Position numbers and translations under genes: made by a program
Source of the DNA: Prochlorococcus sp. AG-347-I21
GTDB lineage: Bacteria > Cyanobacteriota > Cyanobacteriia > PCC-6307 > Cyanobiaceae
Length of the DNA stretch: 64,000 nucleotides
Reading direction: 5' to 3'
NCBI GenBank assembly: GCA_003279055.1
Contig: QCBP01000002.1
Location: 1 to 64,000 of the forward strand
Shown here: positions 18,921 to 27,797 of the stretch, in pieces
How the letters are laid out: each line of letters begins with the position of its first letter
Position numbering within the stretch: the stretch's first letter is position 1
Notes under the pieces: model-generated
The model's input: only the letters and a program-made list of their open reading frames with translations
What the model was told of the DNA's origin: nothing
Database searches by the model: none

Positions 18921-19794
18921 GATTAGCTTTTTCAATAATCTCAGGAATTAAATGCTCTGATTTTACGGCCATTAGATGAACACCATTTGCGATATTCATA
19001 AAATCATGAGCTTGTTCAGCTGCAATTTTAATACCTTCTTGTAATGGGTCTTTAGCATCTTTGAGACGAATTAAGATATTTTCAGGGATGTTTGCACCTG
19101 GAACATATTTGTTTATAAAGAGGGCGTTTTTGTAAGACTTTAATAGGAATACACCTGCAATTACAGGAATTTCAAGAGGCTTGCTTATCTTTTCACAAAA
19201 GTCTATCAAATTTTCTTTTTCCATAACCATTTGAGTTTGTATAAATCCAGCTCCAGCCTCTTTTTTCTTTCTCATTCTATTTTCTAAACTTCTTTTATTT
19301 CTGCAATTTGGATCAGCTGCAGCACCTGCAAAAATAAATGTTTTTTTATCGGAAAGTTCTCCTAGTGTAGGATCAATTCCTTCATTGAAATCCTGAATTT
19401 GTTGAAGTAATCTAACAGACTCAAACTCATGTACGGCCTTGGCATCTTGTTGATCCCCAGCTTTTACTGCATCACCTGTAATACATAAGATATTTCTAAT
19501 TCCTAAAGCATTTGCGCCCAAAATGTCTGATTGTAAAGCAATTTTATTACGATCTCTGCAAGAAATTTGCATTACTGGTTCTATGCCATTTTCCAGTAAT
19601 AGTTTGGACATTGCCAAGCTGCACATTCTCATTACAGCTCTGCTCCCATCGGTAATGTTAACAGCATGTACCTTATCTTTCAAAAGTTGTGCTATCTTAA
19701 GAGATCTTATGGGGCTTCCACCTCTTGGCGGCATTAACTCTGCCGTTATTACCTTAGATCTTTTTTCTAAAGTCTGCTGAAGTTTTGATTTCAA
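18904..19794 (-). CDS. metF: 5,10-methylenetetrahydrofolate reductase
   Basis: Flavoprotein that reduces methylene-THF to methyl-THF for methionine synthesis. The TIM-barrel family blocks are present: E19 in the VITAELMPPRG strand (the catalytic Glu position), then NITDGSRA and the CITGD turn near 110. At 296 aa it is a short, bacterial type without a regulatory domain. The start is TTG at 19794; the frame upstream runs to a TAA at 19816-19818 without ATG or GTG. It is divergent from pedR. Confidence 0.92.
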   Translation of the reverse strand: MKSKLQQTLEKRSKVITAELMPPRGGSPIRSLKIAQLLKDKVHAVNITDGSRAVMRMCSLAMSKLLLENGIEPVMQISCRDRNKIALQSDILGANALGIRNILCITGDAVKAGDQQDAKAVHEFESVRLLQQIQDFNEGIDPTLGELSDKKTFIFAGAAADPNCRNKRSLENRMRKKKEAGAGFIQTQMVMEKENLIDFCEKISKPLEIPVIAGVFLLKSYKNALFINKYVPGANIPENILIRLKDAKDPLQEGIKIAAEQAHDFMNIANGVHLMAVKSEHLIPEIIEKANLSLEY

Positions 19795-19871
19795 TTGCTT
19801 TTGTTTCCTAGTTGGTTAACAAGTGTACTGAGATTGCTAAACTTAATTAATATAAAAAAGGAACTGTTTAA

Positions 19872-20150
19872 ATGCAAATGGTTGAAGAAGAAGTAAACAA
19901 CATTGATATGATGGGTCTCTCAGCAAGAGAGATGGAAATCATTGATCTCGTAGCTGATGGGCTTACAAACCAAGAAATTGCGGTAAAATTAACTATTAGT
20001 AAAAGAACTGTTGATAATCATGTAAGTAATATGTTTACAAAAACTGGTTCTAAAAATAGAGTAGCACTTTTGAATTGGGCAATGGACAATGGAAAGATTT
20101 GTAGAGATGGATTTAATTGTTGTACACTTCCAGACTCTGATCAAGATTAG
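19872..20150 (+). CDS. pedR: Small LuxR-type regulator, PedR-like
   Basis: A 92-aa protein that is nearly all LuxR/GerE helix-turn-helix (about 15-75: LSAREMEIIDLVADGLTNQEIA, SKRTVDNHVSNM). There is no receiver domain. The short C-terminal tail has cysteines C77, C83 and C84. Synechocystis PedR, a LuxR protein of this size, is inactivated in the light through thioredoxin acting on a C-terminal cysteine, so a redox-sensing role is likely. A ribosome site (AGGAA, 19859-19863) precedes the ATG. The 3' end overlaps the next, opposing gene by 38 bp. Confidence 0.8.
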   Translation: MQMVEEEVNNIDMMGLSAREMEIIDLVADGLTNQEIAVKLTISKRTVDNHVSNMFTKTGSKNRVALLNWAMDNGKICRDGFNCCTLPDSDQD

Positions 20151-20301
20151 TATTACCCTTTACTTTTTTTGTATCATTAGCCAAATCCATCAGACAATAA
20201 TTTGTAGAACCTAATTCGAAGAGTTCAGCATATGCAATACAGGCATCCTTGTCTGAATCGACAAATCTCAATATTCCTTCTTTGTCATAAAGACCATACA
20301 T
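20113..20301 (-). CDS. Small conserved hypothetical protein (62 aa)
   Basis: The sequence starts MYGLYDKEGILRF and reads as a compact alpha/beta fold with DACIAYAELFELGS in the middle. I recall similar small proteins in marine picocyanobacteria but know no function. The codon composition is like its neighbours, and the ATG at 20299-20301 is the only start. Its last 38 bp lie antisense to the end of pedR. There are no membrane segments and no metal-binding motif. Confidence 0.65.
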   Translation of the reverse strand: MYGLYDKEGILRFVDSDKDACIAYAELFELGSTNYCLMDLANDTKKVKGNTNLDQSLEVYNN

Positions 20302-20332
20302 CTGAGGAAAATAAAAATATCATTTTTAAATA

Positions 20333-20364
20333 TAAAGAAAATATAAAGGACAAGTGGGTCCTTT
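20333..20364 (-). terminator. Intrinsic terminator of the ndhA-ndhE-nadK-CYTH operon
   Basis: Read on the minus strand, a perfect 7-bp stem AAAGGAC / GTCCTTT (20345-20351 and 20358-20364) with a 6-nt loop is followed by a T-rich run (about ATATTTTCTTTATATTT). It lies 26 bp past the CYTH stop. It is the clearest intrinsic terminator in the window. Confidence 0.72.
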
Positions 20365-20390
20365 GACTAGTTACTTTTGAAAGTTGTAAA

Positions 20391-20864
20391 TTAGTCTTCT
20401 TTCCACTCTGAAAAAGGATTGTTAGCGAGACTAAAATTGGAGTAATGGGTCAGCCCAGTAATTTCTTTTGAAATGAAAGATGGTAGAAATAAATCTTCCT
20501 CTTCATTAGAAAGTTCAATTTCTGCAATTTCAAGTGGATAATTTTTTTCTTTAAAGCAATCTATAATCCAAAATTTTTTTCCAATTTCTAGAAAGAATCT
20601 ATCTTTTTTAATTGTATTTGAAAGATTTGACATTATTATTTCAGCATCGCTTCGTGGAATGGAGTATTCAAATTCAAAGTTGGTAAAACCTTTGATATGT
20701 TTTTTAAGTGTAATTTTAGAGTTTTTCCCTATAAGCCTTACCCTAATAATCCAACCATCTAAACTTTTGGAAAAATATCCTTGTTCAATATAAACTTTTT
20801 TATTTATGAATTCTTTCCAATTATCATTTTTTATAAGAAATCTTCTTTCTATCTCAAAGGCCAT
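20391..20864 (-). CDS. CYTH-domain protein (triphosphate tunnel metalloenzyme-like)
   Basis: 157 aa, the size of a single CYTH domain. The N-terminal signature is EIERRFL (E4, E6; the usual ExExK reads ExExR). Alternating basic and acidic strands follow (GWIIRVR, KITLKKH, FEFEYSIP), then WIIDCF and PLEIAEIELSNEE, matching the tunnel strands. Small bacterial CYTH enzymes mostly hydrolyse inorganic tripolyphosphate; a cyclase role is unlikely without extra domains. The ATG directly follows the nadK stop. Confidence 0.82.
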   Translation of the reverse strand: MAFEIERRFLIKNDNWKEFINKKVYIEQGYFSKSLDGWIIRVRLIGKNSKITLKKHIKGFTNFEFEYSIPRSDAEIIMSNLSNTIKKDRFFLEIGKKFWIIDCFKEKNYPLEIAEIELSNEEEDLFLPSFISKEITGLTHYSNFSLANNPFSEWKED

Positions 20865-21776
20865 TTAATTTTTGAAATTTTTTGGAGACAAATCGCCTTT
20901 CCAATCTAGTTTTTTTATTAAGGTATTATAGTAACTTGTGCTTTTTTTAAACTTTATTATTTTGCAGGGTGATTTCCCTTTCTTGATCTCACAATAATAA
21001 TTTTCCTTAATGGTCATACATTTTGAACCGTCAGTCCATAATTTAATTTCCCCTTTACTTTTTTTTACTGGCTTAATGATTACGGTACTGGTATTAGGTA
21101 TGACGATTGGTCTACTAGCCAAACTCATTGGGCATATAGGGTTAATAATCATTCCATCTATACTTGGATGTACTATTGGACCTCCTGCAGCCATTGAGTA
21201 GGCTGTTGAACCTGTAGTTGTAGCTACAATCAATCCATCACCTTTATATTCATTTACCTTCTCATTATTTATTTCAATTTGTATTTGGTTGGTCGGAGAA
21301 ATATCTTCTTCAACGGATTTAAAATAAAAATCATTTAAGGCGTTATAGCTTTTTATGGTTTTTTTCTCAGAACTTCTCCCCTCAATACAAACATTGCAAT
21401 TTAATCTATTACGAAAGTCAATTAAATATTCTTCGTTTTCAAGGATTTCAATAAAAGATTTGTCAAATAAAAATTCTTTCTCTTGAGTAAGAAACCCCAA
21501 ATTACCTCCAATATTAATACTCAACAAAGGAATATCATAATCAGCTAATGCATTTGCACATTTCAGGAAGGTTCCATCTCCACCAAGAACTATGCCAATA
21601 TTTGGTTGTGATTCTGAATTGGAAAAATATTTTTCAATTTCATCTTTATGAAAATCACTTTCAATCCTGTTTGATTTAATATTTTTTGCTTTAAGAACTT
21701 CTTCACAGAATTTTGAAGCCTCTTGAGCTATAGAACTATCCGAACGATATACAATAAGCACTAATGAAAGTTTCAT
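20865..21776 (-). CDS. nadK: NAD kinase
   Basis: Phosphorylates NAD to NADP. The signature GGDGTF is at 65-70, NLGFLT at 92-97, and the later blocks ([25 protein letters not shown]) carry the substrate-binding Asp and Thr/Ser residues. The 303-aa length is normal. It sits between ndhE (9-bp gap) and the CYTH gene, at the end of an NDH-1 operon, so NADP formation is transcribed with an electron-transport complex. Cyanobacteria often have two NAD kinases; I cannot tell which this is. Confidence 0.95.
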   Translation of the reverse strand: MKLSLVLIVYRSDSSIAQEASKFCEEVLKAKNIKSNRIESDFHKDEIEKYFSNSESQPNIGIVLGGDGTFLKCANALADYDIPLLSINIGGNLGFLTQEKEFLFDKSFIEILENEEYLIDFRNRLNCNVCIEGRSSEKKTIKSYNALNDFYFKSVEEDISPTNQIQIEINNEKVNEYKGDGLIVATTTGSTAYSMAAGGPIVHPSIDGMIINPICPMSLASRPIVIPNTSTVIIKPVKKSKGEIKLWTDGSKCMTIKENYYCEIKKGKSPCKIIKFKKSTSYYNTLIKKLDWKGDLSPKNFKN

Positions 21777-21785
21777 TTAATGCTT

Positions 21786-22106
21786 TTACCATTTTAATAA
21801 ATTAAAACTTTCCATATCTACAGTCACCCTATTCCTATAAAGAGATAACAATATAGCTAATCCAACGGCTGCTTCTGCGGCAGCAACAGTAATCACAAAA
21901 ATTGTAAAAACTTGTCCTTGAATTAAATTATTATCAATATAGGAAGAAAACGCCATCAAGTTTATATTTACCGCATTGAGCATTAATTCAATGCTCATAA
22001 GAACTCTGACTGCATTTCTGCTATTTAATAATCCCCAAATACCAATGCAAAATAGTACTGAAGAAACTATTAAAAAAGCTTGAAGAGGAATTGATTCTAA
22101 ATTCAT
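21786..22106 (-). CDS. ndhE: NAD(P)H-quinone oxidoreductase subunit 4L
   Basis: The small NuoK-type membrane subunit: 106 aa with three hydrophobic helices and conserved acidic residues inside them ([12 protein letters not shown], then [11 protein letters not shown]), which belong to the proton path. It is the last ndh gene of the ndhA-I-G-E unit, 18 bp after ndhG. Confidence 0.95.
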   Translation of the reverse strand: MNLESIPLQAFLIVSSVLFCIGIWGLLNSRNAVRVLMSIELMLNAVNINLMAFSSYIDNNLIQGQVFTIFVITVAAAEAAVGLAILLSLYRNRVTVDMESFNLLKW

Positions 22107-22124
22107 AATAAGAAACTCAAAAGG

Positions 22125-22724
22125 TTAATTTTTATTTGTAAGTAATGGTTCTGATGATTTTTCAATTAACTCTTGATCAACAGGTAGTCCTGTCGAAATA
22201 TCTTTGCTCATTACATCTCTTCTAGCTAAAACAATAGCACCAATCATGGCCATTAAAAGTAAAACTGAAGCTACTTCAAATGGGAGTAAATAATCACTAA
22301 AAAGATGTTCACCAATCCTAATTGTTGATTCTTCTCCAATAGAGTTTTGAGGACTTGATAGGCTCCATACATTGGTCAAGTCAACTCTTATTAAGAGGCT
22401 TAGGAGGGTTAAACATATCGATGTTGAAATAACTCTTCTCGATTTAATGTCATTGATAGGTTTTAAATCTTCTTTTTTATTGACTAACATTATCGCAAAA
22501 ATTATTAATACATTCACTGCTCCCACATAAACTAAAACTTGAGCTGCAGCAACAAAACTTGCATTTAATAGAAGATATAATCCTGCAACACTCATGAAAA
22601 CTCCACCAAGCAGAAAGGCTGAATAAACAATACTTTCGAGCAACACAACACCTAGTGCTCCAATAATGACAACTAAAGATAAAACTGTAAAACAAATAAG
22701 TTGTGTTGTTATGGCAATGGACAT
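22125..22724 (-). CDS. ndhG: NAD(P)H-quinone oxidoreductase subunit 6
   Basis: NuoJ-type membrane subunit, 199 aa with five predicted helices. Family blocks are the LGVVLLESIVYSAFLLGGVF region and the conserved YVGAVNVLIIFAIML segment. The C-terminal tail is soluble and charged. It lies 12 bp after ndhI in the same operon. Confidence 0.94.
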   Translation of the reverse strand: MSIAITTQLICFTVLSLVVIIGALGVVLLESIVYSAFLLGGVFMSVAGLYLLLNASFVAAAQVLVYVGAVNVLIIFAIMLVNKKEDLKPINDIKSRRVISTSICLTLLSLLIRVDLTNVWSLSSPQNSIGEESTIRIGEHLFSDYLLPFEVASVLLLMAMIGAIVLARRDVMSKDISTGLPVDQELIEKSSEPLLTNKN

Positions 22725-22736
22725 AAATTATGGAAA

Positions 22737-23363
22737 TTAATTAGTTGGATTAGAAATTTTATCTTTATTTTCATTGGATTCAGGCCTCATCCAATCATAA
22801 ACTTCTTCAGGTAATTTACCAACTCTTGCATCTGAAGCTGGGATTTCATGAGGGTCCATGACACCTTTAGGAAGATAGGCAAGTTCTCTTAGAGGTTTAA
22901 CTGAAGGATCTGTTGTAACATTTGTGGGTAGTCTGCCAAGTGCTATATTATCGAAATTTAAATTGTGTCTGTCAAAAGTAGCTAATTCATATTCTTCAGT
23001 CATTGACAGACAATTAGTTGGGCAATATTCAACACAATTTCCGCAAAAAATACAAACTCCAAAATCTATTGAATAATTTCTAAGTTCCTTTTTTTTGGTT
23101 TCTTTATTCATTACCCAATCTACTACTGGGAGATTTATGGGACATACTCTCACACAAACTTCACAAGCAATACATTTATCAAATTCATAATGTATCCTTC
23201 CTCTATATCTTTCAGAAGGTATTAATTTTTCATATGGATATTGAACAGTAACAGGTCTTCTTCGAAGATGATCAAAAGTTACCGATAAGCCATTGTATAA
23301 ATATTTACCAGCATTAAATGCTTCTTTGATATAACTATTTATTTGTTGAAGGAAATTTTTCAT
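22737..23363 (-). CDS. ndhI: NAD(P)H-quinone oxidoreductase subunit I (2x[4Fe-4S])
   Basis: Ferredoxin-like peripheral-arm subunit that carries electrons toward the quinone site. Two classic tetracysteine motifs are present: [12 protein letters not shown] (about 62-73) and [12 protein letters not shown] (about 102-113). The length of 208 aa fits. The gene lies between ndhA (67 bp upstream) and ndhG. Confidence 0.97.
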   Translation of the reverse strand: MKNFLQQINSYIKEAFNAGKYLYNGLSVTFDHLRRRPVTVQYPYEKLIPSERYRGRIHYEFDKCIACEVCVRVCPINLPVVDWVMNKETKKKELRNYSIDFGVCIFCGNCVEYCPTNCLSMTEEYELATFDRHNLNFDNIALGRLPTNVTTDPSVKPLRELAYLPKGVMDPHEIPASDARVGKLPEEVYDWMRPESNENKDKISNPTN

Positions 23364-23430
23364 TTTGAAGAATTTACTTAGTAATTTTATCTTAGTGGAT
23401 TAATTTCAAATTTAAGTATTTTTACTTAAA

Positions 23431-24549
23431 TTAACCTCCAAAGAATTGCGGAAAAGCAAGTTTTAATCCTGCAGTTATCAAAAGATTAGCAAGAGAAATT
23501 GGAAGAAGAAACTTCCACCCTAGATCTAAAAGTTGATCTATTCTTACTCTAGGTGTTGTCCATCGTAATAATATTGCAATGAAAACTAAAAGATATGCCT
23601 TCAGTACAGTCATTACAATACCTATTGATGCAGTGAAAACCTGTATGAAAGGTGCATTAATGGGCAAATTTAGAAACTTAGCTATTAATTCAACTGGAAT
23701 AGGAAAACCCCATCCTCCCAAATAAAGTATTGATACTAATAAAGCGGAAAGAATTAAATTAATGTAACTACCCAAGTAGAACAATGCGAATTTCATCCCT
23801 GCATATTCAGTTTGATATCCCGCAACTAATTCTTCTTCAGCTTCAGGTAAGTCAAATGGAAGTCTTTCACATTCTGCAAGAGCACATATCCAAAAGACTA
23901 TAAAACCAACTGGTTGCCTCCAAATATTCCAACTTAGAATTCCAGCACCACTTTGTTGGTTAACAATATCAATAGTACTTAGAGAATTTGTCATAAGTAC
24001 CACAGCCAGTACAGATAAGGCCAATGGTATTTCGTAACTTATTGATTGAGCTGCTGCTCTTAATCCTCCTAATAGAGAATATTTATTATTTGATGCATAT
24101 CCGCTCATAAGAAGACCAATTGGTTGGATACTGCTTAAAGCGATCCAAAGGAAAATTCCAATACCAACATTACTTATTAGAAGGTTTTGGCCAAAGGGAA
24201 CAATTAGCCAGGAGAGAATTACTGGGATAAGAACTAATATAGGTCCTGCAGTAAAGAGAATTCCATCCGCTTTAGCAGGGATTATATCCTCTTTGACAAG
24301 TAATTTAAGACCATCTGCAATTGGTTGGAGGACTCCAAGTGCTCCTGCATATTCAGGCCCTATTCTTTGTTGAGCAGCAGCAGATATTTTTCTTTCAAGC
24401 CAAACAGTTACTAAAACACCAATAACTGCTGCAACTAAAACCAAAAGCATGGGTAGAGGCAGCCAAATTATATGAGCGACTTCACTAGAAAGACCAAAAC
24501 CTTTTAAAAATTCATTAAAACTATATTCAAGATCTAATCCGTATTCCAA
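23431..24549 (-). CDS. ndhA: NAD(P)H-quinone oxidoreductase subunit 1
   Basis: NuoH-type membrane subunit near the quinone site, 372 aa with eight helices. Conserved loops are visible: [20 protein letters not shown], the [24 protein letters not shown] region that lines the quinone cavity, and [12 protein letters not shown] near the C-terminus. The start is TTG at 24549 ([10 protein letters not shown]); this matches how the family begins and no nearer ATG fits. First gene of the operon. Confidence 0.96.
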   Translation of the reverse strand: MEYGLDLEYSFNEFLKGFGLSSEVAHIIWLPLPMLLVLVAAVIGVLVTVWLERKISAAAQQRIGPEYAGALGVLQPIADGLKLLVKEDIIPAKADGILFTAGPILVLIPVILSWLIVPFGQNLLISNVGIGIFLWIALSSIQPIGLLMSGYASNNKYSLLGGLRAAAQSISYEIPLALSVLAVVLMTNSLSTIDIVNQQSGAGILSWNIWRQPVGFIVFWICALAECERLPFDLPEAEEELVAGYQTEYAGMKFALFYLGSYINLILSALLVSILYLGGWGFPIPVELIAKFLNLPINAPFIQVFTASIGIVMTVLKAYLLVFIAILLRWTTPRVRIDQLLDLGWKFLLPISLANLLITAGLKLAFPQFFGG

Positions 24550-24626
24550 AATTTTTTATGTTATTTACTTAATACATTAACTCTTCACAAACAATATGTG
24601 TGTTTTTTTATGAAAAGCTGCAAATA

Positions 24627-25772
24627 TTATTCTCTATTTTCTAGATTGATCCAGTGCCTTGGAGCTGATCCAGTATATATTTGCGATGGTCTAAAAATTC
24701 TATTTGCTCCAAGTTGTTCTCTCCAATGAGCTAACCAACCAGCAACTCTAGATATGGCAAAAATTGGAGTAAATAAATCACGTGGAATACCAAGTTTTCT
24801 ATAAACAAGACCAGAATAAAAGTCCACGTTAGGGAATATCCCTTTAGGTCCAAGTCTTGGTATTGCCTCTGCCTCTAATGATTTTGCAACTTCATACATT
24901 TCATCTGCTCCAAATCTAATAAAAAGGTCTTCTGCAAGCTTTTGAAGAATTATTGCTCTTGGATCTTTCACTTTATATTCTCTATGACCGAAGCCCATTA
25001 TTTTAATTTTATTTTTTATTGCATTATCCAAAAAAGAAGCTGCATTTTCTGGGGTTTTGATTTCTTCTAACATTGCTATCACATCCTCATTAGCACCTCC
25101 ATGCAGTGGGCCAGCTAGAGTTCCTACTGCAGAAGCAATAACAGCATATGGATCTGTAAGAGTGCTTGCAGTCACTCTAGCGCTAAATGTACTGGCGTTT
25201 AAACTATGTTCTGCATGCAGAATTAAACACCTATCAAAAACTTTTGCAGCTATGGGATCTTGTTCTTTTTCAGTCAGCATATAAAGAAAATTTGATGAGT
25301 AAGTTAAATCATCTCTAGGTTGAATTGGGTCTTGTCCTTTTCTAATAAGTTGAAACGCAGCAATCATTGTTGGTATTTTTGCTATTAGTCTTATGACTGC
25401 GTTGTAGATGTAATTAGGATCATCTATTGCCCTACGCGAATAGAAGAGCCCCAAAGATGCTGCACTAGACTGGAGAGCATCCATAGGATGACCTGTCGCA
25501 GGGAAACATTTCATCATATCTCTGACTCTAAAACTTAACCTTCGATGCATCTGCACTTCTTGTTCAAAATCTCTAAGTTGAATAGCTGTGGGTAATTCAC
25601 CCCAAATCAATAGGTAAGCAGTTTCTAAAAAACTGCTTTTTTTGGATAGTTCCTCAATGGAGTAACCCCTATACAATAATTTACCTTTGTTGCCGTCAAT
25701 ATCGCAGATAGATGAATTAGTGACTGGGACACCCTCTAATCCTGGTTTTAAAATTAGTTTCTTACTATCCAA
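24627..25772 (-). CDS. gltA: Citrate synthase
   Basis: Condenses acetyl-CoA and oxaloacetate. Catalytic residues of the family are at H224 (GPLHGGA), H263 (GFGHREY) and D317 (NVDFYSG), with H186/H189 in LHAEHSLNAST. It is the 381-aa short bacterial type. In Prochlorococcus it mainly feeds 2-oxoglutarate for nitrogen assimilation, since the classical cycle is incomplete (known biology). The start is TTG at 25772, forced by an in-frame stop 9 nt upstream. Confidence 0.95.
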   Translation of the reverse strand: MDSKKLILKPGLEGVPVTNSSICDIDGNKGKLLYRGYSIEELSKKSSFLETAYLLIWGELPTAIQLRDFEQEVQMHRRLSFRVRDMMKCFPATGHPMDALQSSAASLGLFYSRRAIDDPNYIYNAVIRLIAKIPTMIAAFQLIRKGQDPIQPRDDLTYSSNFLYMLTEKEQDPIAAKVFDRCLILHAEHSLNASTFSARVTASTLTDPYAVIASAVGTLAGPLHGGANEDVIAMLEEIKTPENAASFLDNAIKNKIKIMGFGHREYKVKDPRAIILQKLAEDLFIRFGADEMYEVAKSLEAEAIPRLGPKGIFPNVDFYSGLVYRKLGIPRDLFTPIFAISRVAGWLAHWREQLGANRIFRPSQIYTGSAPRHWINLENRE

Positions 25773-25896
25773 TTGCTTAATTCAATATCAAATACTTATA
25801 GATTAAAGATAGTCAAATAATTTTTAATTAACCACAAGATATTAACTTCACAAAAATTTCAAATGATTGTCTTAGAAGCTTATTTGAATACCTTTA
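25773..25896. other. Intergenic region with a hairpin over the upstream gene's stop codon
   Basis: This 124-bp spacer follows the exported-protein gene and precedes gltA (both minus). A perfect 8-bp stem, AATACCTT (25887-25894) and AAGGTATT (25899-25906), has its 4-nt loop at 25895-25898, so the TAA stop at 25897-25899 falls in the hairpin. On the minus strand no T-run follows, so termination is uncertain. The gltA promoter should lie at about 25780-25850; no strong box is seen. Confidence 0.4.
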
Positions 25897-27357
25897 TTAA
25901 GGTATTTTTAAATTTGTTTCTGTATAAAGAATTGGATTTTTTTCTGGAATAGATTGACTTATGATTTCTAGAAATTCTTCATTTGATATTTTTAAAATAT
26001 TTCTTATGAGAAAATTAAGATCTTCCAAATCAGGTAAATATCCAATTTCATTGGAATTTTCATCTTTGATATCAACTTTTGAATAAAGAAAATTAGATTT
26101 ATCTTTACAACTTTTAAGGTTGAAAAATTTTTTTGAGATTGTTTCTAGTTTTTTACTATCTATTAAAAAATTACTTATGAATTGCAAACCTCCTGATTCG
26201 ATTGAATAGATATTTTCAAAAGTTAATTGTTTTATTGCATCGTTTTTTTCTTCAAGAATATCTTTGGAATATATTGAGTAAATATCTTCATTTTGTTTCA
26301 AAGTATATTTGTTGAAATCTTTTAGTTTTTTCAAAGTACTTAAATCAAATTGATTTTCAGTATTTTTTTCAAATGTAAAAAGCCAATCTTTTTTTGAATT
26401 GAGAATTAAGATGTCTTGATTTTTATTTTGGTTAAAATCTTCAAAAAAACTTATTTCAAAATTATTTATGAGAGGTTTTAGATATTTTTCAAAATTCTTT
26501 ATTTCAGTAAAAATTGAAACTTGAGGATTATCTTTATTCTTATTTTCTTTATTCGTAAACTTAGCATAAGCAGTAATATCAATATTTTTTTTATTATTTA
26601 GTAAATATGATTTTAAAATTAAGTGTTTATTTTTTAGGTCAAATGTTGTAGCTACAATATCCTCATTGTTATTAGTTAAAATTTCTTTGTCAAAAAATAT
26701 ATTTCCCCCAAATTTCTTTGTGAATAATATATTTTTTTGATTTTTGAGTGCAAAAAGTTCTCCCTCATATTGAAATTTTTTTTCCTTAAAATCATTACTA
26801 GAGTTAATACTATTTTTGATCAATTTTTTATCTGATGAAGCAATTATATAATTATCGTCGGTTCGGTATATATAGTTAAGGAAATTTATTTTGTTTTCTC
26901 TATTAATTGAAATTATCTCATCAATCTGATCAATTTTGTTAGGCAAATTTAATAAATCGTCTATTGTTTTTTCTGGCTTAATTTTAAAAACAATCAAAAT
27001 ATCATCTTTAAGCTTTTTATTATTTTCAAAAGTTGAGATTGTAAGTTCATTATTATAGATATCTTCTAATTTATTGTTGCCTAGATCTATACCTAAGTAA
27101 TCTAATATAGAGTCTTTTATTAAAACAAAATTATCTTGATCTGTTGTATTTTTATCTTTTTCTTTATTATTAATAATATTAAAACTATCCAAATTTGAAA
27201 TAAATAATAATTTACTGTTTTCAGGTATATATTTTAAGATATTTAGTTGCTCAATATTTATACTTTGCTCCTTATTTTTATTAGCAGAAACTTTTTTAAA
27301 ACCAAAAAAAAGTAATAAAGATAATAATAGTATTATTCCTATTAATCTAAGTTTCAT
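25897..27357 (-). CDS. Exported or membrane-anchored protein, possibly DUF3352-like
   Basis: 486 aa, very rich in K, N, D, I and F. An N-terminal signal or anchor (about 5-24, LIGIILLLSLLLFFGF) is followed by a long soluble region with repeated strand-rich segments. The phrase ILKYIPENSKLLFISNLDS resembles the start of cyanobacterial DUF3352 proteins, but the identity is weak. No catalytic motif is seen. The ATG at 27357 is preferred to a TTG two codons earlier. Fast-evolving composition suggests a surface or periplasmic role; function unknown. Confidence 0.7.
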   Translation of the reverse strand: MKLRLIGIILLLSLLLFFGFKKVSANKNKEQSINIEQLNILKYIPENSKLLFISNLDSFNIINNKEKDKNTTDQDNFVLIKDSILDYLGIDLGNNKLEDIYNNELTISTFENNKKLKDDILIVFKIKPEKTIDDLLNLPNKIDQIDEIISINRENKINFLNYIYRTDDNYIIASSDKKLIKNSINSSNDFKEKKFQYEGELFALKNQKNILFTKKFGGNIFFDKEILTNNNEDIVATTFDLKNKHLILKSYLLNNKKNIDITAYAKFTNKENKNKDNPQVSIFTEIKNFEKYLKPLINNFEISFFEDFNQNKNQDILILNSKKDWLFTFEKNTENQFDLSTLKKLKDFNKYTLKQNEDIYSIYSKDILEEKNDAIKQLTFENIYSIESGGLQFISNFLIDSKKLETISKKFFNLKSCKDKSNFLYSKVDIKDENSNEIGYLPDLEDLNFLIRNILKISNEEFLEIISQSIPEKNPILYTETNLKIP

Positions 27358-27446
27358 TATCAATGTTTATTTTTATTTTTAACAATAAACTTCCTACTGC
27401 AACTTAATTTATTAAATTGTAAATAACACATAATTTATCCTATAAA

Positions 27447-27797
27447 TTGGGAAGTTATCCAAAATCTATAAATGCTTCTAGTCTCAATGATTGGTTTAAT
27501 TCTGAGAAAGAAGATCCAGTTTTGATTGATGTAAGAGAACAGTCAGAACTTGAACTAGCTCGTTTCTCAAAAGAATTTTTACATATACCAATTAGTAAAG
27601 TCACATCTGAATACGTTGAAGAAATATTTGCTGGTTTATTAGACAGAGAAATTGTAGTTACTTGTCATTCAGGAATAAGAAGTTATAACTTTTCTCAATG
27701 GTGCTTGGATAATAAGATTGTTAGTGAAATATGGAATTTGGAGGAGGGGATTGATGGATGGAGTAGATATATTGACCCGTCAATACCAAGGTATTGA
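27447..27797 (+). CDS. Rhodanese-domain protein
   Basis: A single rhodanese domain of 116 aa. The strand and Asp of the fold are in PVLIDVREQSE, and the active-site loop is CHSGIRS with a catalytic Cys near 76. The C-terminal part has the usual NLEEGIDGW segment. The likely activity is sulfur transfer or a phosphatase-like role; the partner is unknown. The start is TTG at 27447; a stop at 27420-27422 and no ATG or GTG in between leave no other standard choice. It is convergent with trpB without a gap. Confidence 0.87.
   Translation: MGSYPKSINASSLNDWFNSEKEDPVLIDVREQSELELARFSKEFLHIPISKVTSEYVEEIFAGLLDREIVVTCHSGIRSYNFSQWCLDNKIVSEIWNLEEGIDGWSRYIDPSIPRY

Noticed and set aside
24590-24625. Terminator-like CACA...TGTG with T-run downstream
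   Set aside because: The stem is only 4 bp and the T-run is on the plus strand, where no gene ends.
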